Positions 9,008-19,269 of a stretch of 64,000 bases of DNA are shown piece after piece (position 1 is the stretch's first letter; the number at the start of each line of letters is the position of its first letter). Source of the stretch: Gracilibacillus lacisalsi DSM 19029 (lineage in GTDB: Bacteria; Bacillota; Bacilli; Bacillales; Amphibacillaceae). Below the pieces are notes generated by a model, which saw nothing but the letters and a program-made list of their open reading frames with translations, was not told where the DNA came from and searched no databases. The stretch covers positions 1-64,000 of the forward strand of contig NZ_KB898663.1 in NCBI RefSeq assembly GCF_000377765.1. The letters run 5' to 3'. The translations under genes were made by a program, and so were the position numbers.

Positions 9008-9319
9008 TTAGAACATTTGATAACCATTTTTTCTAAGAAACTTAATCACGATCCCAGCAACTATTGTGCCGATAAAACCAGATGATAATATAATCGCATC
9101 TTGTACACTTAGGGAAATTAACTCCTTCCACAGTGTTGGAAATGCATGACTTGGGTCAGTGAAATATGTAGAAAAAGGAAAAGTATCAACAATAAAGATA
9201 ACAATGATCGGAAAAACGAAGGCCATTAGCCATGTTTGACGCAAAATCATGTTAAGTATAAAGCTAATCCCAAAAAATAAAACAAAAAACAAAAGAACAG
9301 AGATAAAAAGTTGAATCAT
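9008..9319 (-). CDS. yuiB: Small membrane protein YuiB
   Basis: A 103-residue integral membrane protein with three hydrophobic helices (about residues 4-26, 30-47 and 74-93). The helices are separated by a short loop containing TFPFSTYFTDPSHAFP. The C-terminus ends RKNGYQMF. It matches B. subtilis YuiB in size, topology and position beside yuiC. The function is unknown. It lies 68 bp upstream of yuiC on the same strand and may share its transcript. Confidence 0.82.
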   Translation of the reverse strand: MIQLFISVLLFFVLFFGISFILNMILRQTWLMAFVFPIIVIFIVDTFPFSTYFTDPSHAFPTLWKELISLSVQDAIILSSGFIGTIVAGIVIKFLRKNGYQMF

Positions 9320-9483
9320 TCGTATACTCCTCTTCGTTCATATAAAGTGAGTCTATAATCAGCGGGGCGTACAGACATTAACCACCGTGATCTAAATTAA
9401 TAACTCTTCTTATTTTATACTGCCATGTGAACTTGTGCAATAAAGTTCATTTATTTGTAATAAATAAAGCATTTAGAACTGGT

Positions 9484-9662
9484 GGACATTTGTTCCGTTA
9501 TTTGTGACAAAAAAGCCATTTTCAGGGTGCTTGCGGACATCTATTCCGCTATTCGGCAAAAATAATGCTAATTTTCACCGCAACGGACCGAATAAGGGAT
9601 TAAATGTCCGCTAACACATAAAAACGGCTAATATTGTGTTAAATAACGTACTAAATGTCCGT
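9484..9662. repeat. Repeat family C, complete copy 1
   Basis: Four related arms fill this gap: two forward (GGACATTTGTTCCGTTATTTG at 9484, CGGACATCTATTCCGCTATT at about 9534) and two inverted (GGGATTAAATGTCCGC at about 9596, TAACGTACTAAATGTCCGT at about 9644). The outer and inner arms pair to give a nested cruciform about 180 bp long. The same plan recurs at 47043-47222. No coding potential is seen. The rest of the 9320-9732 gap (9320-9480) holds nothing recognisable beyond the yuiB upstream region. Confidence 0.75.
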
Positions 9663-9692
9663 TACAGCTCATAGTTACATAAGCTTGCATGT

Positions 9693-9722
9693 AAAAAGCA
9701 GAGGACCTTATCCTCTGCTTTG
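9693..9722 (-). terminator. Terminator of the NADH dehydrogenase gene
   Basis: Perfect 10-bp stem AAGCAGAGGA/TCCTCTGCTT, 12 bp after the stop of the minus-strand gene. Confidence 0.85.
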
Positions 9723-9732
9723 ATTTGTGATA

Positions 9733-10950
9733 TTAAAAGATGTTAAATTTACCTTTTTTCAACACTAATCCTACACCACCGATTTTGAATAGTGCACGGT
9801 TATCGATTACTTTCTTCATGAAAGAAGCAGTCCAACCGAAGATCTTCTTGCCGCCGAAGATAGATCCCATTGCATCTTTATCACCAAGTGAACATACTGT
9901 TCCTCGATTAATAAATTCAAATGGTTCTAACTCGCCACCTTTTACAAGGGCAATTAAATTGTGTGCACAGACTTCTGCTTGTTGCATAGCAATTTGAGCA
10001 GTTGGTGGGTATGGACGATCAATTTCTTTGTTCCATACTAATGCGCAATCTCCAACGACGAAGACATCTTCATGTGATGGCGCACGTAGTTCAGGTGTTA
10101 CTTCAACTTTACCACGATTGTCTTCTAATGCAGATTCTTCGACTAGATGGTTTGCACGAACTCCAGCTGCCCAGACAGTTGTCATGGTTGGAATATCTTC
10201 TTTTTCGCCATTTTGCTCGATCGTAATTCCATCTGCACGAACCTCTTTCAACATAGCACCTAGTTTAAACTCGACACCACGGGCTTCAAGAGAGTTCATG
10301 GCATATTCAATTAATTCTGGATCAAAGCCAGGCATAATCGTGTCCATTCCTTCTACAACCATGAGACGAACCTTACTACGATCAATATCATATTCTTCAC
10401 ATAGTTCAGGAATACGGTTTGCTAATTCCCCAACAAACTCAATTCCAGTGAAACCGCCACCGCCAACAACAATGTTTAAACGTTCTTGCTTAGTTTCAGC
10501 TTCATTATTATACGTTGCAAATTGGTAATCAATATGTTCACGAATCTGACGCGCTTTATTAATGCTTCCAATCGTAAATGCATTATCCAATAAACCTGGA
10601 ATTCCAAATGTAGCAGCTTCAAAACCTAAAGCAACTACTAGATAGTCATACTCTAATACGTCACCATCTTGCAATTCTACTTTCTTCTCATCAGGCTTAA
10701 TTGCTGTAACCGTATCTTGTACAAAATTAACCTTTGCTGAGTTAATTAGGTCAGAAATTTTCACACGACTGCGGTCATGATGTAATGTCCCTGCTGCAGC
10801 TTCATGTAACCAAGTTGACTCATAATGATAATCATGCTTGTTTACAAGCGTAATGTGTGCGTCATTAACACCTAATTTTTTTTGTAACTTTGCTACTGTC
10901 GTTAACCCGCCATAGCCAGCTCCCAAAATGACAATTTTTGGTCTGTTCAT
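9733..10950 (-). CDS. Type II NADH dehydrogenase (YumB/Ndh family)
   Basis: A peripheral membrane flavoprotein that oxidises NADH and reduces menaquinone without pumping protons. Visible: the FAD-binding [15 protein letters not shown] at the N-terminus, the NAD-binding [16 protein letters not shown] near residue 160, [23 protein letters not shown] (second FAD contact) and [11 protein letters not shown] near the quinone site. The C-terminus ends KKGKFNIF, the expected membrane-anchoring region. Of the two B. subtilis paralogues, position next to yumC and yuiB points to yumB. The start at 10950 fits the family ([12 protein letters not shown]); 10965 is possible. Confidence 0.9.
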   Translation of the reverse strand: MNRPKIVILGAGYGGLTTVAKLQKKLGVNDAHITLVNKHDYHYESTWLHEAAAGTLHHDRSRVKISDLINSAKVNFVQDTVTAIKPDEKKVELQDGDVLEYDYLVVALGFEAATFGIPGLLDNAFTIGSINKARQIREHIDYQFATYNNEAETKQERLNIVVGGGGFTGIEFVGELANRIPELCEEYDIDRSKVRLMVVEGMDTIMPGFDPELIEYAMNSLEARGVEFKLGAMLKEVRADGITIEQNGEKEDIPTMTTVWAAGVRANHLVEESALEDNRGKVEVTPELRAPSHEDVFVVGDCALVWNKEIDRPYPPTAQIAMQQAEVCAHNLIALVKGGELEPFEFINRGTVCSLGDKDAMGSIFGGKKIFGWTASFMKKVIDNRALFKIGGVGLVLKKGKFNIF

Positions 10951-11232
10951 CTTTCTCACATCCATTTAAGTATTTTTTTTGTAACTATTCGTGATGTATT
11001 TCACGTACTATCACGTAATAATACATATGTCTTAATAATTAGTCCATGTATATGTTAGCCCTTTTTACGACATTTTTCAACCCTTGATTTTAATTTTGTG
11101 AATTTTTTTAACCTCTTTTTTTGAATTTGGCAGAATTCACAAATATTCAATCACCATCTTGTAAAAATGACACGAAAGATACTGTTATGTTAAAATATAA
11201 GGCATTGATGTAAGTATTAGGGGGAATCTAAT

Positions 11233-12216
11233 ATGTCAAAGGAAGTTTATGATATAACCATTATTGGAGCAGGACCTGTTGGATTGTTTACAGCTTTTTA
11301 TGGTGGCTTACGACAATCTTCTGTAAAAATCATCGAGAGTTTACCACAAATCGGTGGACAGCTAAGTGCATTATATCCAGAAAAATATATCTATGATATA
11401 GCCGGCTTTCCTAAGGTTCGTGCACAAGAACTCGTCGATAACTTAAAAGAACAGACGGATCTATTTAAACCGGAAATCGTTTTAAATCAATCTGTTGAGA
11501 AAGTCGAGCGTTTAGAGGATGAAACGTTCCGGATTACCACACCGACAGAAGAGCATCTATCTAAAGTAATTATTATTACAGGTGGAAATGGTGCTTTTCA
11601 ACCAAGAAAATTATCGATAAATAATGCAGAGCATTTTGAAGATAAAAACCTCCACTATTTCGTGGATAATATGGATAAATTCCGTGACCAACGTGTTGTA
11701 TTATTCGGTGGAGGCGATTCAGCTGTTGATTGGGCGCTTATGCTAGAACCCATTGCAAAAGAAGTGACGTTAGTACACAGAAGAGATTCATTCCGTGCAC
11801 ATGAGGCAAGCGTGGAAAATTTAATGAATTCTAATGTGAATATTTTAACACCGTATGTTCCAGAAAGTCTGATCGGACAAGATAAGATTGATCAAGTCCG
11901 ATTAAAAGAAGTGAAAGGTGACAAGGAAGTCGTACTTGATGTAGACCATGTACTAGTGAATTATGGCTTTATTTCATCGTTAGGGCCAATTAAAAATTGG
12001 GGATTAGAAATTGACAAGAACAGCATTGTAGTCAATTCGAAAATGGAAACAAATGTCCCAGGCATCTATGCTGCGGGTGATATTTGTACGTATCCTGGCA
12101 AAGTAAACTTAATTGCTGCTGGATTTGGTGAAGGACCGACTGCCGTTAACAATGCCAAAGCATATATGGATCCAAAGGCGAGAATTCAGCCAAAACATTC
12201 AACCAGTATGTTTTAA
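11233..12216 (+). CDS. yumC: Ferredoxin/flavodoxin-NADP+ reductase, YumC type
   Basis: A thioredoxin-reductase-like ferredoxin-NADP+ reductase of 327 residues that moves electrons between NADPH and ferredoxin or flavodoxin. The FAD motif [17 protein letters not shown] is at the N-terminus, [20 protein letters not shown] follows, and the NADP-binding [15 protein letters not shown] is near residue 157. No CxxC redox pair is present, which separates it from thioredoxin reductase. [15 protein letters not shown] is the second FAD contact. It has a good AGGGGGAA site before the ATG and its own terminator. It is divergent from the NADH dehydrogenase gene. Confidence 0.94.
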   Translation: MSKEVYDITIIGAGPVGLFTAFYGGLRQSSVKIIESLPQIGGQLSALYPEKYIYDIAGFPKVRAQELVDNLKEQTDLFKPEIVLNQSVEKVERLEDETFRITTPTEEHLSKVIIITGGNGAFQPRKLSINNAEHFEDKNLHYFVDNMDKFRDQRVVLFGGGDSAVDWALMLEPIAKEVTLVHRRDSFRAHEASVENLMNSNVNILTPYVPESLIGQDKIDQVRLKEVKGDKEVVLDVDHVLVNYGFISSLGPIKNWGLEIDKNSIVVNSKMETNVPGIYAAGDICTYPGKVNLIAAGFGEGPTAVNNAKAYMDPKARIQPKHSTSMF

Positions 12217-12245
12217 AATAAATGAAATTTCCTATGAATGGACAA

Positions 12246-12275
12246 AGCATCGGGCATAAGCCCGATGCTTTTTTA
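12246..12275 (+). terminator. Terminator of yumC
   Basis: Perfect stem GCATCGGG/CCCGATGC (6-nt loop) followed by TTTTTTA. Confidence 0.93.
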
Positions 12276-12460
12276 TTATTTTTCCTCTTTCCTTCCCTTT
12301 AACGAAGATGCACAACTATCTGGTACAAAATGCAAGTACTTTGCTTCACTTTCTGTCCCTCTTAGATACAAATTCCTTAAGAAAAACCGACAAACCCCCG
12401 CCGCTCCTTTATTACTTTAGTAATAATGATGAAATATTTGAACAGCTTGACCGTCGCTCC

Positions 12461-12807
12461 GGCTGTCCTCTTCCCTTTCCGTGGGGGTTGCCCTTCAGCT
12501 AACTTTTTCGAGCCAAAACCGCTCGAAAAAGTGGATCTTCAGACCAAACAATTCCCACAGGAGTGGAAGGGGGCGGCCTTCGCTTTATACATGTGCTACA
12601 ACATTTGTCAGATCAGGCAATTTGAGTTGTTATCCCTTTGAAAATGCAAGGTATGGCATAGGAAATTACTAATAAGGTTAATAAAACCCAATATGCTTTT
12701 TCTATTATTCGTTGTAGAACAAGAATAGCGAAGGCGACCGTTTCGACTCCTTTAGCGTTAGCTGAAGAGCATGCCCCTTGGAAAGCGAAACGGTCAGCCG
12801 TAGCGGT
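12461..12807 (+). repeat. Repeat family A + family B pair, degenerate copy
   Basis: The 12276-12925 gap holds no gene. Family A occupies 12461-12578: outer arms GGCTGTCCTCTTCC / GGAAGGGGGCGGCC, and a perfect central stem AACTTTTTCGAGC / GCTCGAAAAAGT. A family B copy lacking its central stem follows at about 12725-12807: arms GACCGTTTCG / CGAAACGGTC around TTAGCTGAAGAGC. Just left of A is GAAATATTTGAACAGCTTGACC, a flank also found decayed at 20.95 kb. No clear terminal inverted repeats remain here. Confidence 0.75.
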
Positions 12808-12925
12808 TGCCTTGCACTAGCTAACTTTCAAAATGGCAACTCCTTATCTCCACATCACCTAGGTCCATTATCTATTTCTATGCTTTAGCATATAATAATA
12901 AAAAATGCTTGAGGTGATGTTATTT

Positions 12926-13558
12926 ATGGGACTATTTATTAATCAATCTGAACATCAAGGTGTATTTCAACATAAAGAAGAGATTGAAGATATCCCAAAT
13001 CAAAGTTATTTTAAAACAGATTACTTTGCTGAAATAATTCAAGCGCAGAAAAACTTTAATGAGTCCTTAACTAAAGAAGTAAAAGATATTAAACGAAGGC
13101 ATCAGCAAAACGAGTTTACGGGATTTAGAAAATGGAAGGAACTTAGCAGCAGACTAGAACATTTATATAACAAAACGGCAAACCATGACAAATTTGAACT
13201 GGAAGTGAGGAAGTGGTTACAAATGCTAGATGAGAAAAATCAAGAAATCATAAGTCAACTTTCAGACTATAAGTCATCCTCGGAGCAGCTTAGTTCTCAG
13301 GTTAATGAAATGCATATGTTACATCAACAAATGGCAGAGCAAATTTCTAAACAGGATGAAAAACAAGATAAAGTGCTAGACAGTTTTGAAAATCAAGAAG
13401 CATTGCTAGAAAAAACATTTAGACAGCTAGATAATCTTCGTTCGATTTTATTTGAGCGAACCTATCATATTGTAGAAAAGATAGAAAACAGTTGGAAACC
13501 ACTAAATTTTATGATACCGGGGAAAAACAAGGAGTCGAAAGAAAAGGCTAATAAATAA
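12926..13558 (+). CDS. Predicted coiled-coil protein, function unknown
   Basis: A soluble protein of 210 residues that I do not recognise by name. After an N-terminal MGLFINQSEHQGVFQHKEE, most of the chain (about residues 30-180) is rich in Glu, Lys, Gln and Leu with heptad-like spacing, for example LEHLYNKTANH, LSSQVNEMHMLHQQM and LLEKTFRQLDNLRSIL, so a long coiled coil is likely. There is no signal peptide. The tail is basic (IPGKNKESKEKANK). GAGGTGATG gives a good binding site for the ATG at 12926. A terminator follows, so it forms its own transcript. Confidence 0.8.
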   Translation: MGLFINQSEHQGVFQHKEEIEDIPNQSYFKTDYFAEIIQAQKNFNESLTKEVKDIKRRHQQNEFTGFRKWKELSSRLEHLYNKTANHDKFELEVRKWLQMLDEKNQEIISQLSDYKSSSEQLSSQVNEMHMLHQQMAEQISKQDEKQDKVLDSFENQEALLEKTFRQLDNLRSILFERTYHIVEKIENSWKPLNFMIPGKNKESKEKANK

Positions 13559-13583
13559 TTTTCGCCAGCATAACCCCAAAATT

Positions 13584-13619
13584 AAACCCCCGACACCAAA
13601 AAGTTGTCGAGGGTTTCTC
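13584..13619 (+). terminator. Terminator of the coiled-coil gene
   Basis: Stem AAACCCCCGACA/TGTCGAGGGTTT with one mismatch, followed by CTCTATGTTTTT. Confidence 0.8.
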
Positions 13620-13669
13620 TATGTTTTTCTCAATTCACAAAGTAGTATGAACGATCAGCTAATACTTGA

Positions 13670-14029
13670 TTAACAATTTTCTGGCGTACCTGCTCGTTCC
13701 TTCGCTTTAAACGATGACCCACAACCACAAGAAACAATGGCATTCGGATTATCGATCGTGAATCCGCCACCCATCATGTTCTGTTTAAAATCGATGGTTG
13801 TTCCTTCAATCACATCAATATCAAACTTCTTGATTGTTAATGGGATACCATTTGATTCCTCCGTATGATCTAATTCTTCATTCACATCATAATCAAATCC
13901 TAGTGAATAAGAAAGACCACTACATCCGCCACCTTTGACACCAAAACGTAAACGTACTGTTTCAGAATCTTCTTCTTTCATCATTTCTTCTATTTGATGT
14001 CTTGCGTTATCCGTAATATTAATAACCAT
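13670..14029 (-). CDS. yutM: Iron-sulfur cluster carrier of the HesB/IscA (ErpA) family
   Basis: An A-type carrier that receives Fe-S clusters from the SUF machinery and passes them to target proteins. The three conserved cysteines are present: GGGCSGLSYSLGF near residue 37 and SCGCGSSFKAKE near residue 105. Length 119 aa is standard. It is in the same neighbourhood as the NifU-like yutI gene, as in B. subtilis. It lies downstream of dapF on the same strand, with 97 bp between. Confidence 0.92.
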   Translation of the reverse strand: MVINITDNARHQIEEMMKEEDSETVRLRFGVKGGGCSGLSYSLGFDYDVNEELDHTEESNGIPLTIKKFDIDVIEGTTIDFKQNMMGGGFTIDNPNAIVSCGCGSSFKAKERAGTPENC

Positions 14030-14126
14030 AGAAAAAACTCCTTTTTCTAAGTAAGTACTTGTAATACTTATTGTATGATCAAGTATACAAACTCAAGCAT
14101 TGTAATTCAATATTTTTGTTTTGGAT

Positions 14127-14981
14127 TTACTCCATGAAAAATGTTCCTTCAATCGTTGTTTCTGCTTTGCCGCGCATCCAGACATGGTCATCTGCTGCCC
14201 AAGTAATATATAAATCCCCTCCAGCTAAATGAACGGTTATCTCTTTTCCTTTTTCTAATTTACCATTTAAAATCGATGCTACGACCGAAGCACAAGCTCC
14301 AGTACCACATGCCTGTGTCACACCTGATCCGCGTTCCCATACTCGAAAATGAATTTCCTTGTCATTCACTTGCTCAATAAACTCAACATTGACACTTTCA
14401 GGAAATCGTTGATCTTTTTCAATAATTGGTCCCAAAGTTGTTAAATGTGCTTCATTTATATCATCCACGAAAAAAACAGCATGCGGATTCCCCATCGAAA
14501 CTGTGGTAACTTCCAGTTTTTCGTCTTGAACTTCAAATGGCTCAGCTACAACCTGGTCCTGGTCCGCACCTAACATAGGAATTTCCGATCGTTTTAATAT
14601 CGGCACACCCATATCAACGGTTACTTCCTTTACTTGTGATCGGTCTCCGTGTACTTCTGCACTAACATTTCCTGCTTTTGTTTCGATTGTAAATTGTTTT
14701 GCGTCTACTAATTGATGTTCATAAGCATACTTTGCTACACAACGCAAACCGTTGCCACAGTTTTTTCCTTCTGAACCATCTTTGTTAAAAATGCGCATAC
14801 CAACATCGGCTTTATCAGTAGGATGAATTAATATTAAACCATCAGATCCAATTCCTGTATCTTTATCTGCAACAGCCTTCGCCAAATCGGCCAGAATATT
14901 TTCTTCTAGCGGAAAGTCAAATACATTGATAAAAATGTAACTGTTTCCCAGTCCATGCATTTTGGTAAAAGGTATATTCAT
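14127..14981 (-). CDS. dapF: Diaminopimelate epimerase
   Basis: Converts LL- to meso-diaminopimelate for lysine and peptidoglycan synthesis. The two catalytic cysteines are in [10 protein letters not shown] (about residue 75) and [11 protein letters not shown] (about residue 224). The N-terminal [14 protein letters not shown] and the internal GNPHAVFFV are family signatures. Length 284 aa is normal. ATAAAGAGG precedes the start. It is closely followed by yutM and preceded by yuzB at a gap of 16 bp, so the three genes may form an operon. Confidence 0.96.
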   Translation of the reverse strand: MNIPFTKMHGLGNSYIFINVFDFPLEENILADLAKAVADKDTGIGSDGLILIHPTDKADVGMRIFNKDGSEGKNCGNGLRCVAKYAYEHQLVDAKQFTIETKAGNVSAEVHGDRSQVKEVTVDMGVPILKRSEIPMLGADQDQVVAEPFEVQDEKLEVTTVSMGNPHAVFFVDDINEAHLTTLGPIIEKDQRFPESVNVEFIEQVNDKEIHFRVWERGSGVTQACGTGACASVVASILNGKLEKGKEITVHLAGGDLYITWAADDHVWMRGKAETTIEGTFFME

Positions 14982-14997
14982 TTCTTTATCTCCTCTT

Positions 14998-15246
14998 TTA
15001 TAACTGATCCATTAGTTCATTATCGATATAATCGTTAATATTATCTAATAATTCCTCCGGAGTATCCGCAGTGATTGGTTTTCCATTCACAATTGCTTTA
15101 TGGTATAGGCGACAAATACCACAATAACTTGTACAACCATATTCTGCTACATCTATATCAGGATCTTTTAATAATTGTTGTCGGACTTGCTCAGTACCTT
15201 TGGCAAGGTTTTTTACACAAAATCCAACTCTGATTCTTATCATCAT
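14998..15246 (-). CDS. yuzB: YuzB family protein (DUF1450)
   Basis: A small 82-residue protein of the YuzB/DUF1450 family. Four cysteines are visible: FCVKNL at the N-terminus and [14 protein letters not shown] in the centre. The pattern suggests metal or Fe-S binding in a ferredoxin-like 2Fe-2S fold, although the role is unknown. It starts at [10 protein letters not shown] and is directly upstream of dapF. The yutI-yuzB divergent arrangement resembles B. subtilis. Confidence 0.85.
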   Translation of the reverse strand: MMIRIRVGFCVKNLAKGTEQVRQQLLKDPDIDVAEYGCTSYCGICRLYHKAIVNGKPITADTPEELLDNINDYIDNELMDQL

Positions 15247-15437
15247 TATATCACACCTTCAGTATATCTTAAGGTTCATCTGCCTAATATATTTTTAACA
15301 CACTTTTATTTACAAATAAATGAATAAAAGATAAAATGATATTGAAAATGTTTATCATTCATGTGACATATACCATAGCTTTATAAACAAACAACCTTTA
15401 TAATAGAGTAGTAGTAAGGAAAGGAGAGTTTCCATTC

Positions 15438-15668
15438 ATGGAAGAACAATCAGCTCAAGTACAGGAAGTATTAAATAAATTACGTCCATTTTTATTACGT
15501 GATGGTGGCGATGTCGAATTAGTCGATGTGGAAGATGGTATCGTTCGTTTACGTTTGATGGGCGCATGTGGTAACTGCCCAAGCTCCACCATTACTTTGA
15601 AAGCAGGTATTGAACGCGCACTAATGGCAGAAGTACCTGGAGTAACTGAAATTGAACAAGTATTTTAA
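15438..15668 (+). CDS. yutI: NifU-like Fe-S scaffold/carrier YutI
   Basis: A 76-residue NifU C-terminal (Nfu) domain that binds a Fe-S cluster between two subunits. The conserved pair [15 protein letters not shown] carries the CxxC motif. [15 protein letters not shown] at the N-terminus is also typical. AAGGAGAG precedes the ATG. It is a single-gene transcript ended by a strong terminator and divergent from yuzB. It complements yutM and the suf operon at 41.6-46.8 kb. Confidence 0.95.
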   Translation: MEEQSAQVQEVLNKLRPFLLRDGGDVELVDVEDGIVRLRLMGACGNCPSSTITLKAGIERALMAEVPGVTEIEQVF

Positions 15669-15680
15669 TTGTACATTATA

Positions 15681-15724
15681 AAAATGGAAACGGGTCTTAC
15701 GTGAGAGTCGTTTCCATTTTTTTA
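15681..15724 (+). terminator. Terminator of yutI
   Basis: Perfect 12-bp stem AAAATGGAAACG/CGTTTCCATTTT with a T run of seven. Confidence 0.93.
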
Positions 15725-15784
15725 TTTCCATTTTAATGAATCCTTGTCCTTCCAAATAAGTTTGGTCCATGAGCATATTCCATT

Positions 15785-15826
15785 AAAAAAGAGAGATAAA
15801 CCTGTTTTAAGAAAGTTTATCTCTTA
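15785..15826 (-). terminator. Terminator of the hom-thrC-thrB operon
   Basis: Stem AGAGATAAAC/GTTTATCTCT followed on the minus strand by CTCTTTTTTAATG, 20 bp after the thrB stop. Confidence 0.87.
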
Positions 15827-15846
15827 TCAATAAGTAATCTCTATTG

Positions 15847-16755
15847 TTATTTTTTAATTTCTTCACGAATTTGTTCAACGAACGATCCGGTGTTTTCTAC
15901 TTGTAGCGGGAGCCATTGATATTCTGGGTACTCTGCTTTCCACTTTTTGACGAGAGAAAATACTTTTTTATCATCCACCACTGCAATCATCGTCGGACCA
16001 GCCCCACTTAGAAAAACACCATAAGCACCTTCATTTAAATAGCTATAAAGCTCATCATAGTGAGCAATTAATGCTTTTCGATATGGCTGATGAAAAGGGT
16101 CTTTTTCCATCATCTCACCTAATGTTTCCCAATCGCCTTGGCAAATAGCCGCTACACTTACATTCGCTACACTGCTGGCTTGCACACTTTCTTTAAATGT
16201 AAATTGATCTGGTAATACAGCACGAGCATCCTTTGTTTTTAATTCAAAACTTGGAATCACCGCTACAAAAGTAACACCTTTTACTGGAATTTGAGTGTAG
16301 GACACTTTACCGTCGTAATGCCCAACCACACAGCCTCCTAAAAGAGATGGTGCTACATTGTCCGGATGCCCTTCAATATCTGTCGCAATTTGAAGTTTAT
16401 CATCATCAGTTAATTGTAAATCCAATAAAATATTGGCTAATTCTATTCCGGCAATTATAGCTGTTGCACTGCTTCCTAACCCTCTTGCAAGGGGAATCTC
16501 ACTTTTCATCTCAACACGGCAGGCAGGCATTTGATCAGGTCGCCCGAATTGGGTCGCTACTTGTTCAGCAATCTCGTAGACTAAATTGTCTTTACCTGTT
16601 GGAATTCCTTCCAAACAGGCAGAACTAGCTATAAATTCCCATTGATCTGCTTCTGTTACATGTAATTCTAAATATAAGTTCAATGCCAAACCAATCGAAT
16701 CAAAACCCGCTCCTAAGTTAGATGTACTCGATGGTACTTTTATCGACCAACTCAT
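15847..16755 (-). CDS. thrB: Homoserine kinase
   Basis: Phosphorylates homoserine to O-phosphohomoserine, the substrate of ThrC. It is a GHMP-family kinase of 302 residues. The ATP loop [16 protein letters not shown] is near residue 90, the N-terminus reads [21 protein letters not shown] (first part [14 protein letters not shown]), and [12 protein letters not shown] is the C-terminal GHMP motif. The start codon overlaps the thrC stop by 4 nt (ATGA), so translation is coupled. It is the last gene of the threonine operon. Confidence 0.96.
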   Translation of the reverse strand: MSWSIKVPSSTSNLGAGFDSIGLALNLYLELHVTEADQWEFIASSACLEGIPTGKDNLVYEIAEQVATQFGRPDQMPACRVEMKSEIPLARGLGSSATAIIAGIELANILLDLQLTDDDKLQIATDIEGHPDNVAPSLLGGCVVGHYDGKVSYTQIPVKGVTFVAVIPSFELKTKDARAVLPDQFTFKESVQASSVANVSVAAICQGDWETLGEMMEKDPFHQPYRKALIAHYDELYSYLNEGAYGVFLSGAGPTMIAVVDDKKVFSLVKKWKAEYPEYQWLPLQVENTGSFVEQIREEIKK

Positions 16756-17819
16756 GCCTTGACACTACCTAAAATTTCATTGATGATTACTTCTTCCTCA
16801 TTAGGCAATACAGTAGGTTTTACTTCACTATAATTGATTGCTGTGTCTGGGTCTTTTAAGCCATTACCAGTTAAAACTGTAACAACTGTTGATCCTTTTT
16901 CTACTTTACCTTCTTTTAACTTCTTCAGTAAACCTGCCACAGATGCGCAAGATGCAGGTTCAGCAAATACTCCTTCATGTTGGGCAATCCATTGGTATGC
17001 TTCAATCATTTCTTCATCAGTAATTTCATCGATCTGACCATTAGATTCATCACGAGCGTTTACCGCACCTTGCCAGCTTGCAGGATTACCGATGCGAATA
17101 GCTGTACCTACTGTTTCAGGGTTTTCGAATACGCGATTATGTACAATCGCTGCCGCACCACTTGCTTCAAACCCCATCATTTTCGGTAAACCTGTTTGTT
17201 TCTTGTCATTATATTCTTTAAATCCTTTCCAATATGCCGTGATGTTTCCGGCATTACCTACAGGAATGAATAAGTACTCAGGTGCTTTACCTAGTTCATC
17301 ACAAACTTCAAATGCTGCGGTTTTTTGGCCTTCGATACGGTAAGGATTAACAGAGTTCACTAAAGCCACTTCACCTGATTCTGCTAATTTACGTACATAG
17401 CGCAATGCATCGTCAAAATTACCATCAATAGCATAAATTTCAGCGCCATACATAACTGCTTGTGCTAGTTTACCTTGTGCTATTTTTCCATCTGGAATAA
17501 CTACGATACATTTTAAACCAGCTCTGGCAGCAAAGGCAGCAGCAGATGCTGATGTATTACCGGTAGAAGCACAGATAACTGCTTTTGCCCCCTCTTCTAC
17601 AGCTTTTGCCATAGCCATCACCATACCACGGTCTTTGAATGAACCTGTTGGGTTTAAGCCGTCGAATTTTGCATATGCATTTATCCCATATTTTTCAGAT
17701 AATGTTTCTAATTTGTATAAAGGTGTATTCCCTTCATATAAAGTTAACATTGGAGTTTTTTCAGTAATTGGTAATAATTCTTGATACTCTTTCAACAGTC
17801 CTTGCCATGCCATAGTCAT
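16752..17819 (-). CDS. thrC: Threonine synthase
   Basis: A PLP enzyme that turns O-phosphohomoserine into threonine. The Schiff-base Lys is in [13 protein letters not shown] near residue 58. [19 protein letters not shown] is the phosphate-binding loop and [12 protein letters not shown] is the Gly-rich PLP phosphate cup. The start at 17819 forms TAATG with the hom stop and follows GGGGAGG. The in-frame start at 17846 would lengthen the N-terminus into hom and was rejected. Length 355 aa fits the Firmicute type. Confidence 0.96.
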   Translation of the reverse strand: MTMAWQGLLKEYQELLPITEKTPMLTLYEGNTPLYKLETLSEKYGINAYAKFDGLNPTGSFKDRGMVMAMAKAVEEGAKAVICASTGNTSASAAAFAARAGLKCIVVIPDGKIAQGKLAQAVMYGAEIYAIDGNFDDALRYVRKLAESGEVALVNSVNPYRIEGQKTAAFEVCDELGKAPEYLFIPVGNAGNITAYWKGFKEYNDKKQTGLPKMMGFEASGAAAIVHNRVFENPETVGTAIRIGNPASWQGAVNARDESNGQIDEITDEEMIEAYQWIAQHEGVFAEPASCASVAGLLKKLKEGKVEKGSTVVTVLTGNGLKDPDTAINYSEVKPTVLPNEEEVIINEILGSVKA

Positions 17820-19111
17820 TAATCCTCCCCATCGACGCGATAACAACTGATTATTTCATTAACAACGTCTAATCCTTTTAGATTTTCTCTACTATTTAAT
17901 AATTGCTGTTTACTGATTTTGTGCGTAACCATCACAATTTCCGCCATTTTTTCTTTGTCAGAAGGCAATTGCAAGATCTTTTGGAAACTTACTTTTTCAT
18001 TGGTAAACACGTTTGTTATGTTTTGGAAAGTACCAGCTTCATCATCTACTTCCATCCGAATGAAATATTGCATATACTTTTCAGCATTTTCTTTTAATTG
18101 TTTTTCATATTGAGGAATGACATACTCATTTCCGGTAATACCAAGGCGGATATTTTTCACTACATCCATTAAATCGGAAACTACCGCTGTTGCAGTTGGC
18201 ATGCTTCCTGCCCCTGGTCCGTAGAACATCGTCTCCCCTACTGCTTCACCATAGACATATACGGCATTAAATTCATTTTTTACTAATGCTAACGGATGAT
18301 CTTTCGGTAAGAGTGTTGGCTCAACACTTACTTCTACTTTTCCATTATGGATCGATGCAATCCCTATTAATTTAATAGTATACCCTAAACTTGTCGCAAA
18401 AGTAATATCTTCTTGCGAAATTGTTCGAATTCCGGATACTTCTACATCGTCTAGTCCAATTTCCATTTTAAATGCTAGGTTCGCAAGTAGTGTCATTTTT
18501 CGCGCTGCATCTAATCCGTCCACATCTGATGTAGGATCAGCTTCAGCAAAACCAAGCGCTTGTGCCTCTTTTAAAACGGGTTCAAATGCTAATTCATCGT
18601 CTGTCATTTTGGTAAGAATATAGTTAGTCGTCCCATTAACAATTCCCATAATTTTTTGAATACGATCAGATGCAAGTCCTTCCGTTAATGAGCGAATAAT
18701 CGGGATACCACCAGCAACACTAGCGTCATATAAAATATCACAATCATTTTCTTTGGCTAATCGTAATAATTTCTGACCATGAACCGCCATTAAATCTTTG
18801 TTAGCTGTGACGATATGTTTTTTATTACGGATTGCTTTTTCTAACAAAAGGTTAGTATCTTCAATTCCACCCATCACTTCTATTATAATATCGAGCTCCG
18901 GGTTGTTAACTAATTCCTCTGGATTATCGGTTAACCATTCTGGTTGGATGATAACATCTCGTTTCTTTTTCGTATCATTAACCAGAATTTTTTTTATTTG
19001 AATTTCACTACCAACTTTATATTTTATTTCATCAGCATGGCTTTGTAACAGCTTAACAACCCCTGTTCCGACTGTCCCAAGCCCACATAAACCAACATTA
19101 ACTTGATCCAT
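17819..19111 (-). CDS. hom: Homoserine dehydrogenase
   Basis: Reduces aspartate semialdehyde to homoserine with NAD(P)H, the branch point to threonine and methionine. The nucleotide-binding [16 protein letters not shown] is at the N-terminus, and [32 protein letters not shown] and the catalytic-Lys region [17 protein letters not shown] follow. An ACT regulatory domain occupies about residues 350-430 ([18 protein letters not shown]), where threonine would inhibit. It is the first gene of hom-thrC-thrB. No T-box or other leader is recognisable upstream. Confidence 0.96.
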   Translation of the reverse strand: MDQVNVGLCGLGTVGTGVVKLLQSHADEIKYKVGSEIQIKKILVNDTKKKRDVIIQPEWLTDNPEELVNNPELDIIIEVMGGIEDTNLLLEKAIRNKKHIVTANKDLMAVHGQKLLRLAKENDCDILYDASVAGGIPIIRSLTEGLASDRIQKIMGIVNGTTNYILTKMTDDELAFEPVLKEAQALGFAEADPTSDVDGLDAARKMTLLANLAFKMEIGLDDVEVSGIRTISQEDITFATSLGYTIKLIGIASIHNGKVEVSVEPTLLPKDHPLALVKNEFNAVYVYGEAVGETMFYGPGAGSMPTATAVVSDLMDVVKNIRLGITGNEYVIPQYEKQLKENAEKYMQYFIRMEVDDEAGTFQNITNVFTNEKVSFQKILQLPSDKEKMAEIVMVTHKISKQQLLNSRENLKGLDVVNEIISCYRVDGED

Positions 19112-19212
19112 CTAGACGTCCTCCCTTTGTTTACGTTACGTGTACATCTGTTTATATATAGTGGACATTATACATGTGAATCCGATCTTTATCAAGGCAC
19201 AATCGTCTAAAA

Positions 19213-19253
19213 ATTTAAAAAAATATACACCTCCATCTTTGCCAATGGAGATG
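19213..19253 (-). terminator. Terminator of yutH
   Basis: On the minus strand CATCTCCATT/GATGGAGGTG with a GGCAAA loop is followed by TATATTTTTTT, 17 bp after the yutH stop. Confidence 0.85.
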
Positions 19254-19269
19254 CATTGATAACTATCTT

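Noticed and set aside
12238..12672. Several plus-strand frames (60-71 aa) after yumC
   Set aside because: They run through the yumC terminator and palindrome A; the peptide sequences repeat in other A copies only because the DNA repeats.
19112..19212. T-box or other amino-acid riboswitch before hom
   Set aside because: No T-box consensus, specifier stem or antiterminator could be found in the 100-bp leader.
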